Source: CAYYAQ01 sp964469555
GTDB taxonomy: Bacteria; Planctomycetota; UBA1135; UBA2386
Reading direction: 5' to 3'
NCBI GenBank assembly: GCA_964469555.1
Contig: CAYYAQ010000013.1
Coordinates: forward strand, 1-56,101
Length of the DNA: 56,101 nucleotides
Below the pieces are notes generated by a model. That model saw only the letters and a program-made list of their open reading frames with translations. It had not been told where the DNA came from and did not search any database. Positions 51,049 to 56,101 of the stretch are shown piece by piece (the stretch's first letter is position 1; the number at the start of each line of letters is the position of its first letter). Position numbers and translations under genes: made by a program.

Positions 51049-51978
51049 CTACCCGCGACCGATGAACTCTTCGAGATCGGTCTTGAGCTCCGGGAGCCCG
51101 TAGGACGCCATCGTGATGCAGCGGTAGATGATCCGCTCGAGATCGGGTGGTGTCTTCGGGTTGAGCATCTGCGGCGGGCAGTAGCTGTAGAAGAACGACA
51201 GCGACAAACGCACCGTCTCGCCACCGGTCTTCGCGCCGGCGTACTCCCACGGCACGTCGTCGAACGGCAGCGTGCCCGTCAGGATCTCGTAGATCATGAT
51301 CCCGATCGCCATCACGTCCGCCTTGCTGTCGGTGTGCAACAGCGGGTTGTAGTGCGGCGTAGTGGTTACGACGTTGTACCCCGGGATGCGCATCGCCGGG
51401 TCGATCAGCATCACCTTTCCACTCGGCTTGATGATGATGTTCTCCGGCTTGAGATCGCCGTGGTAATCGAGCGTTCCCTCGTCCTTGAGCTCGATGAGCG
51501 CGCGCACCACGGAGAGGAACCAGTTCAGGTGGATCCCTTCGAGGCCGCGGATCTTCTCGCGCAGCGTCTTGCCGCGGATGAAGTCCAGCACCAACGTCAG
51601 GCGGTCCCCGACCATGATCCGTTCCTTCAGCGCGACCAGGTTCGAGGACTTGTTCGCCTCGAGCAGTTCGGCTTCGGCACGAAGCATGCCGTCGACTTCG
51701 GTCTCGTCGAACAAGTCGATCCGGACCCCGCCGGGCTCGAAGAACACAGCCTCCGCCGGCAGCTCGTCGGGACTGATCCCCTCAGGCGTGCGCCGTGCGG
51801 TGACTTCCATCAGCCTCGTCACCTGCCGACCGCCGCCGGACACGCTCCCGACCTTCAGGGCGACCTTGGCCCCCGTCTCTTCGTGCTCGGCCTGGAAGAC
51901 CGAGGAGAACCCACCACGCCCCAGGAATCGGCTAATTCGGTAGCCCTGGATGAGCTCTCCAACCGCGAGTTTCATCAT
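51049..51978 (-). CDS. Serine/threonine protein kinase with atypical DPA motif
   Basis: 309 residues, a bare kinase domain with no membrane helix. Glycine-rich loop GRGGFSSVF (20-28), VALK with Lys42, catalytic HGDLKPEN (Asp175, HGD instead of HRD), and LIDPAM where DFG is DPA (Asp193 kept). A 50-residue insert lies between the Lys and the C-helix. Metal- and ATP-binding residues are present, so activity is likely. Substrate unknown; neighbours are unrelated. ATG at 51975 is equally possible. Confidence 0.85.
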   Translation of the reverse strand: MMKLAVGELIQGYRISRFLGRGGFSSVFQAEHEETGAKVALKVGSVSGGGRQVTRLMEVTARRTPEGISPDELPAEAVFFEPGGVRIDLFDETEVDGMLRAEAELLEANKSSNLVALKERIMVGDRLTLVLDFIRGKTLREKIRGLEGIHLNWFLSVVRALIELKDEGTLDYHGDLKPENIIIKPSGKVMLIDPAMRIPGYNVVTTTPHYNPLLHTDSKADVMAIGIMIYEILTGTLPFDDVPWEYAGAKTGGETVRLSLSFFYSYCPPQMLNPKTPPDLERIIYRCITMASYGLPELKTDLEEFIGRG

Positions 51979-52299
51979 GCGCCAGTTCGTTCCCTTCTGC
52001 CCCTTGAAACCGGGCCGCGACCCGGTGCCCTAATCTTCGGTATCTCCTTCTCTGGAGTTGAGATAGGAAAGTCTCCATGCGCGTCTGGCCCATGGTTGTG
52101 TAAGTTGCGATCGGGGGATTCTTCCCGCTCTAAGACGACTTGTTCCGGGTGTGGGCCGGGTCCGCCGTCCGGATCCCCTGCGTTCCGCTAAGGGATCCCT
52201 TCGCCACGCGTCGAAGACTCCACTGGAACTGCGGTGCCAACGGAATATGCGAGCGCGCAACCCGTCGGCATCCGCGTCTGTACCCCCCTTTCTCGCCTG
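51979..52299. other. Divergent intergenic region between the kinase and metalloprotease genes
   Basis: 321 bases. ACCGGG/CCCGGT (52009-52026, 6-base loop) forms a hairpin in the kinase leader. TATCTC (52041) and GAGATA (52060-52065) form a second inverted repeat. No gene is supported, although the next open frame extends leftward to 52234 without conserved features. Confidence 0.45.
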
Positions 52300-54126
52300 A
52301 TGTCCCCTTCGATACGCGGGTTCCTGTACGAACGCCTGGCGCTGGCCGGTTGTCTGACGCTGTCCAGCTGCGGTGGCGGGTCGGGCGGCGACGGCTCCCA
52401 CGGGAACACGGCGAAGGACGCCATTCCCTTTCTCGTGCGCGCGACGTTCGTCGGCGCCGGCGTGACGCCATCGGCGGGCGACCGGCTGCAGCTGTTCCTG
52501 TCCGAGGACGTGTCCCTCGTCGCCGGGCGACTCGTCGACGATCTCGACTTCGCGTTGTCCAACGGCGCTTCGCTTGGCAACGTCGTGACGGCACCTTCGC
52601 TGAAGAACGCCCGCACCATCGAACTCACGCTCGGTGCCAACCCGAGCTTCACTCCTGGCGTGTCAACAATCGACTTCGGGAGCGCCAACGACGGCGTGCG
52701 CGATCAGACCGGGAACTTCGCGACTACCAATATCGCGCGCGCGATCGAACTCGGCGATCGCAATGATCCCGTCGTATCGGCGATCACCCTGAGTGCGGTC
52801 GGCTCCCTGCTCAACGGAACAGGACCAGCAGGCGGGACATTGCAAGTCCCGACGAGTGGATTCACGATCGATCTCGACCACATTGACGGGAGTTCCGCCA
52901 TCGACACGAGCCACACCGTGATCGTGTCGAGCGTCGTCGTCAGCGTGAACGGCACGAACCGCCAGGCCGGGCTCGATCTCGCCGACGCGTTCACAAGAAC
53001 CTCCACGGCTGCCACGTCCTCGTTCCTGGTTCCGGCGACGGTCACGCTCCCAGTGGGCGACTTCGAAATCACGGCGTACGTGTTCGACGTTTCCGGAATG
53101 GTGTCCGTAGCGGCGACGTTTCGCGGACGTGCTCAGACCCCGCTGGACACCTTGCGCCCGTTCGAGACGACCGTCAATCCCACGCAACTGTGGTTCATCG
53201 ACACGAGCCGCGACGTGGAGTCGTACACGATCAACGTCCTCAACTTCATCACGCCCGCTCAGGTAGACAATCGCGCGAATGGCCGGTCTGACCTCGAGGA
53301 CCTTCTGCACGCGGTCGGCCTGCACAGCACGAGTCCCATCCCAAACGTGTCCGGGTCGAAGAACAGCAACGAAGTCGTGATGGACGCGTTCAAGTCCTCA
53401 GTGATCAAGCACCTGAACACCCTGTTTCTGGGCGCTAATATCACATTCACCTTCACGCGGCCAGCGGCATGGCCGGGAGGGAGTCAGATCGCGTACCACG
53501 CCGTCGCGTTCTCGCAGATCTCCTTGGCGGGCGCCGAGGACGCGACCGGTCGCACGGGCCTACACGGTGTCGCGATCTTCAATCCCAACAACACGGCCCA
53601 GGAAGACGACACGCTGATCGCCTTCGCGGGCAACCAGCGGCTGGGCGTGTTCTTGCACACAGTGATCAACGACGGGCTCATCGCGCACCCGACAACGCTC
53701 TTTCGCACGACTTTCGACCCGTTCACCGCCGCGAGGTTTGGGACGGCGATCGGCAACGAGGGAAACGATGGTCTCCGGCTCATCGGCACATTGATCGACG
53801 GACGCACGACGAGCATCGCGAACGCCGTCGTGCGCTTCGCGAAGTTCGCTGCGGTCATCCTCGCCCACGAATGCGGGCACTCGGTCGGTCTGGTCGCCAA
53901 CGGACCGATGCCCTTGGGTCTCTACGGAGACAACGCGACCGACTTCCCCGTCTTCCCCGCCTCTGCCGCGGACGGACACATCAAGATGCCTGCCAGCCTC
54001 TTCCCTGGGATCTCGGAGAATATCATGACCCCAGCGTTCGATTTCGATTCGGCATTGGCGCCCGAAACCCAGTTCAATAGCCTCAACCGTGCGTACCTGC
54101 TCGAACGAGTCGTCGTCGGCAAGTGA
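52300..54126 (+). CDS. Lipoprotein with a metzincin-like zinc protease motif
   Basis: 608 residues from ATG 52300, which gives a lipobox (LAGCLTLSSCGGG). Residues about 40-310 are beta-rich, with Thr/Ser/Val repeats that resemble exported adhesive or Ig-like domains (a NDPVVSAITLSAVGSL start of one module). Near the C-terminus AVILAHECGHSVGLVANGP holds HExxHxxG (His523, Glu524, His527) and, about 45 residues later, ENIMTPAF may be the Met-turn. A zinc protease at the cell surface is probable; substrate unknown. It overlaps the next gene by 4 bases. Confidence 0.7.
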   Translation: MSPSIRGFLYERLALAGCLTLSSCGGGSGGDGSHGNTAKDAIPFLVRATFVGAGVTPSAGDRLQLFLSEDVSLVAGRLVDDLDFALSNGASLGNVVTAPSLKNARTIELTLGANPSFTPGVSTIDFGSANDGVRDQTGNFATTNIARAIELGDRNDPVVSAITLSAVGSLLNGTGPAGGTLQVPTSGFTIDLDHIDGSSAIDTSHTVIVSSVVVSVNGTNRQAGLDLADAFTRTSTAATSSFLVPATVTLPVGDFEITAYVFDVSGMVSVAATFRGRAQTPLDTLRPFETTVNPTQLWFIDTSRDVESYTINVLNFITPAQVDNRANGRSDLEDLLHAVGLHSTSPIPNVSGSKNSNEVVMDAFKSSVIKHLNTLFLGANITFTFTRPAAWPGGSQIAYHAVAFSQISLAGAEDATGRTGLHGVAIFNPNNTAQEDDTLIAFAGNQRLGVFLHTVINDGLIAHPTTLFRTTFDPFTAARFGTAIGNEGNDGLRLIGTLIDGRTTSIANAVVRFAKFAAVILAHECGHSVGLVANGPMPLGLYGDNATDFPVFPASAADGHIKMPASLFPGISENIMTPAFDFDSALAPETQFNSLNRAYLLERVVVGK

Positions 54127-54134
54127 AAACGATC

Positions 54135-55169
54135 ATGAAGAACCCTATCGCCATACTTCTCTTCATCGCGCTCAGCAGCGGGGCGCCTGCCCAGAAACTC
54201 CGCCGAGCGATCGCAGCCGCAGATCTCGTCGTCGTGGCCACGTCGATGCGGGTCATCCCGACAAAGACCCACACCATCCACCGCCTGAAGATCGAAGAGC
54301 TCCTCCGCGGTCCCGTAGGGTTCGATCTTTCGCAGGTTTCCATCGTCGTGACGAAGCGGGTCGCGGTGCACAACCGACCGGTAGCTGCGAAGAGGATGAT
54401 CTACTGCCTTCACGACTACGCGAAATCCGCGCGCTCTGCGAAGCTGCCAGGCAACTTCGCCCCGTACTACAAGATGAGTGGCTACGCAGGCAGCGGCGTG
54501 GTGCTCGACAAGAAGCCCACCAAGGACCCCCGGCTCGCATTCGCCCGCGTGCTGATCGACTCACAGAAGGGGCAATCGTCGCGCAAGACAACCGAAGCAC
54601 TGTTCTCCATCGCGTTGACCGGTGACAAGCGCATCCGAACGGAAGCCGCGTCCTCGCTGGCCGAGCGCCAGGCGCTGATCACGTGCCTGACCAAGATGCA
54701 CCTCAACAAGTTGCTGGCACGCGCCGTCGCCGAGACGGAAGACATCGGCTACAAGATCGAACTCGCTTCGATCTGCGCGATGCGCAAGGTCGCGTCCCTG
54801 ATCCCGACGTTGTGCCTGAGTGTGGAGCACGTCGGGGACCACGGGTTCCTGCGCGCGCTGGGCCGCTTCGCCCAGTACATCCACGGCGAAGAGGCTGCCG
54901 AGATCCTCTCCAATCACGCCTCCCGGGCCCGCGGAAAGACCCGCGACCGCCTGATCGTCGCACTGGGCGCAACGGCGTCGGATGGCGCCCTGAAGACCCT
55001 TCTCGCGATGCAAAAGCGCGGCCAAGACAAGGCTGCAGTGGAAACCGCCCTTCGGATCCACGGCAGCCCCCGGGCCACGGCCGCGGTTGCGTCCAAGGCA
55101 GCGAAATCGGACAAGAAAGGCATCCAAAAATCCGATGAGAAGGGCAGAAAGAGCCCACGCCAGCCATGA
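54135..55169 (+). CDS. Secreted alpha-helical repeat (HEAT-like) protein
   Basis: 344 residues from ATG 54135; the GTG at 54123 that overlaps the previous stop would add four residues. Signal peptide (PIAILLFIALSSGAPAQ). The first part (20-140) is mixed alpha/beta with ADLVVVATSMRVIPTKTHTIHRLKIEELLRG, resembling domains in which a secreted protein's turnover or efflux cost is scored, but not assigned. The second half has helical repeats such as SIALTGDKRIRTEAASSLAE and VALGATASDGALKTLLAM, HEAT-like. A Lys-rich tail ends it. Function unknown; overlaps the export gene by 4 bases. Confidence 0.6.
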   Translation: MKNPIAILLFIALSSGAPAQKLRRAIAAADLVVVATSMRVIPTKTHTIHRLKIEELLRGPVGFDLSQVSIVVTKRVAVHNRPVAAKRMIYCLHDYAKSARSAKLPGNFAPYYKMSGYAGSGVVLDKKPTKDPRLAFARVLIDSQKGQSSRKTTEALFSIALTGDKRIRTEAASSLAERQALITCLTKMHLNKLLARAVAETEDIGYKIELASICAMRKVASLIPTLCLSVEHVGDHGFLRALGRFAQYIHGEEAAEILSNHASRARGKTRDRLIVALGATASDGALKTLLAMQKRGQDKAAVETALRIHGSPRATAAVASKAAKSDKKGIQKSDEKGRKSPRQP

Positions 55170-55885
55170 AACAGATCACGCCCTACCGAAACATAGTCCG
55201 CGCCCTGACCCTCCTCGGGAGTTGTTCGCTACTCGGCAGCTGCGCCGCGCCGGAGCTCGACGTAACGGCGATGGTCCGCGACTGGGGCAACTACATGCAG
55301 AGCGACTACGTCCTGCGACCAAACGATCAAATCACGGTCGACGTGCAGCCGGATGGTCCTGCGCAGACGCTCATCGTCCCACCCACCGGTCGCCTCAACC
55401 TGGCCGGAATCAAGGATCCTCTCGAGGCCGTCGGCAAACCTGTCCGAGTGTTCCGCGCAGCCGTGCAGCAGGCTTACAGCAAGGAACTCCGCGGCGACAT
55501 CATCGTGCAGGTGTCTCTGCTCCAGACCGGCGTTGCATCGATCTACGTGACCGGCGAAGTCAATTCGCCCGGCCCCGTGAACTACGTGCCGAGCATGACC
55601 CTGACCCAAGCGATCTCCGCCGCGGGTGGGTGGTTGTATCGGGCGAAGCTCACCGACGTCCGCGTCATCCGCCCCACGCCGTCCGGCGAGCCGAAGACCT
55701 ACCGCATCAACATCAACCGGGTGTACCACGACTACAATACCACCATGGACTTTCCGGACTTTCTCGTCCTGCCCGGCGACGTCGTCTACTGCCAGTCGGT
55801 GTGGGTCGCGGAAGTCGCGGACACGCTCAATCTGTACCTCTGGTCGCTGCTGCCGTTCCGCGGCCCGAGCATCACCGGATTCTAG
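55166..55885 (+). CDS. Polysaccharide export lipoprotein (Wza-like, Poly_export + SLBB)
   Basis: 239 residues. Lipobox LLGSCAAP. Poly_export-type first domain: SDYVLRPNDQITVDVQPDG and PTGRLNLAGI, with the G-x-I/D-P-x-E-A..G-x-x-x-x-x-F pattern; then a SLBB-type domain with VASIYVTGEVNSPGPVNYVPSMTLTQAISAAGGW and VLPGDVVYC near the end. Outer-membrane channel component for capsule or exopolysaccharide secretion. First recognisable glycan-export gene of a string that continues at the right edge. Confidence 0.9.
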   Translation: MKQITPYRNIVRALTLLGSCSLLGSCAAPELDVTAMVRDWGNYMQSDYVLRPNDQITVDVQPDGPAQTLIVPPTGRLNLAGIKDPLEAVGKPVRVFRAAVQQAYSKELRGDIIVQVSLLQTGVASIYVTGEVNSPGPVNYVPSMTLTQAISAAGGWLYRAKLTDVRVIRPTPSGEPKTYRININRVYHDYNTTMDFPDFLVLPGDVVYCQSVWVAEVADTLNLYLWSLLPFRGPSITGF

Positions 55886-55921
55886 CTTCCGATCTCTGGA
55901 CCCGCGCGGCGACGCGCCCCG

Positions 55922-56101
55922 ATGCCACCATCACCAGCCTTCGACTTCGACGTCTCTGTCGTCATCGTCAACTGGAACGTCGGCGAGTTCGTCCGCACCT
56001 GCCTGAAGTCGGTGTTGGCGGAGAGCGATGACCTTCGATTGCAGATCATCGTCGTCGATAACGCGAGCGCCGACGGGTCGCCGGAGATCGTCGAGGACGA
56101 G
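55922..56101 (+). CDS. Glycosyltransferase family 2, N-terminal part
   Basis: Cut by the window end; 60 codons visible from ATG 55922. FDVSVVIVNWNVGEFVRTCLKSVL and IIVVDNASADGSPEIVEDE are the first strands of a GT-A rhamnosyltransferase-like enzyme. Located 36 bases after the export lipoprotein, so it probably belongs to the same exopolysaccharide operon. Confidence 0.88.
   Translation, partial: MPPSPAFDFDVSVVIVNWNVGEFVRTCLKSVLAESDDLRLQIIVVDNASADGSPEIVEDE

Noticed and set aside
1..56101. tRNA, rRNA, transposase or integrase genes
   Set aside because: I looked for T-loop consensus, rRNA blocks and transposase motifs (DDE, Tyr recombinase) and saw none; a covariance-model search would be the decisive test.

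Overview
The window is a GC-rich bacterial stretch with densely packed, often overlapping genes. It contains two N gaps (100 and 10 bases), so it is probably a scaffold of a draft or metagenome-assembled genome. The gene mix suggests a Planctomycetota-like bacterium: a very large lipoprotein-like protein made of carboxypeptidase-regulatory (beta-sandwich) modules, CxxCH lipoprotein remnants, many secreted proteins of unknown role, TPR proteins and frequent GTG/TTG starts. This is inference from gene content; no rRNA or tRNA gene was seen that could settle it.

Left part (1-15.5 kb): the end of nuoF (complex I) runs into tatD. On the minus strand follow a small gene remnant, metF, a membrane glycosyltransferase, a secreted thioredoxin-like protein with an internal 86-residue duplication, a frameshifted paralogue of it that has lost its active-site loop, and a GyrI-like protein. 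Then come a THUMP-type RNA methyltransferase, a three-gene glycan operon (CgeB-like glycosyltransferase, methyltransferase, GT4), apaG, a radical SAM/SPASM protein, a DUF72 protein and a class V aminotransferase.

Middle (15.5-40 kb): a complete four-gene RND efflux operon (TetR-type regulator, outer-membrane factor, adaptor, pump) with 4-base overlaps and a palindromic putative operator. It is followed by a decayed Hpt fragment, an amidohydrolase fused to a CBM9-like domain, an esterase, a repetitive Pro/Thr/Arg/Ser protein with a His/Tyr-rich block and a TPR tail (interrupted by the 100-N gap), an acyl-CoA dehydrogenase and a parvulin-type isomerase lipoprotein. A run of minus-strand envelope genes then encodes a GT2, a TPR lipoprotein, an NtrY-like sensor kinase, a ~1264-residue modular protein and another GT2.

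40.1-47.8 kb is the most interesting region: a compact lasso-peptide-like RiPP locus. It has a PqqD-type recognition element (B1), a B2-type cysteine protease, an asparagine-synthetase-like cyclase whose glutaminase Cys2 is Ser, an HPr-kinase-like protein, a nucleotidyltransferase, an ABC exporter, and two very small genes (48 and 47 codons) that I read as precursor peptides. Both carry an exact lasso leader motif (Y-x2-P-x-V-x3-G-x-V-x3-T) and end in Ser, but their core regions do not fit canonical lasso rules, so the final product may be unusual.

Right part (47.8-56.1 kb): a truncated haem-motif lipoprotein, a GT4, a class C beta-lactamase-like serine hydrolase, a Ser/Thr kinase with a DPA instead of DFG motif, and an overlapping gene string (zinc-metalloprotease-like lipoprotein, secreted alpha-helical repeat protein, Wza-like polysaccharide export lipoprotein, partial GT2) that looks like the start of an exopolysaccharide locus continuing past the edge.
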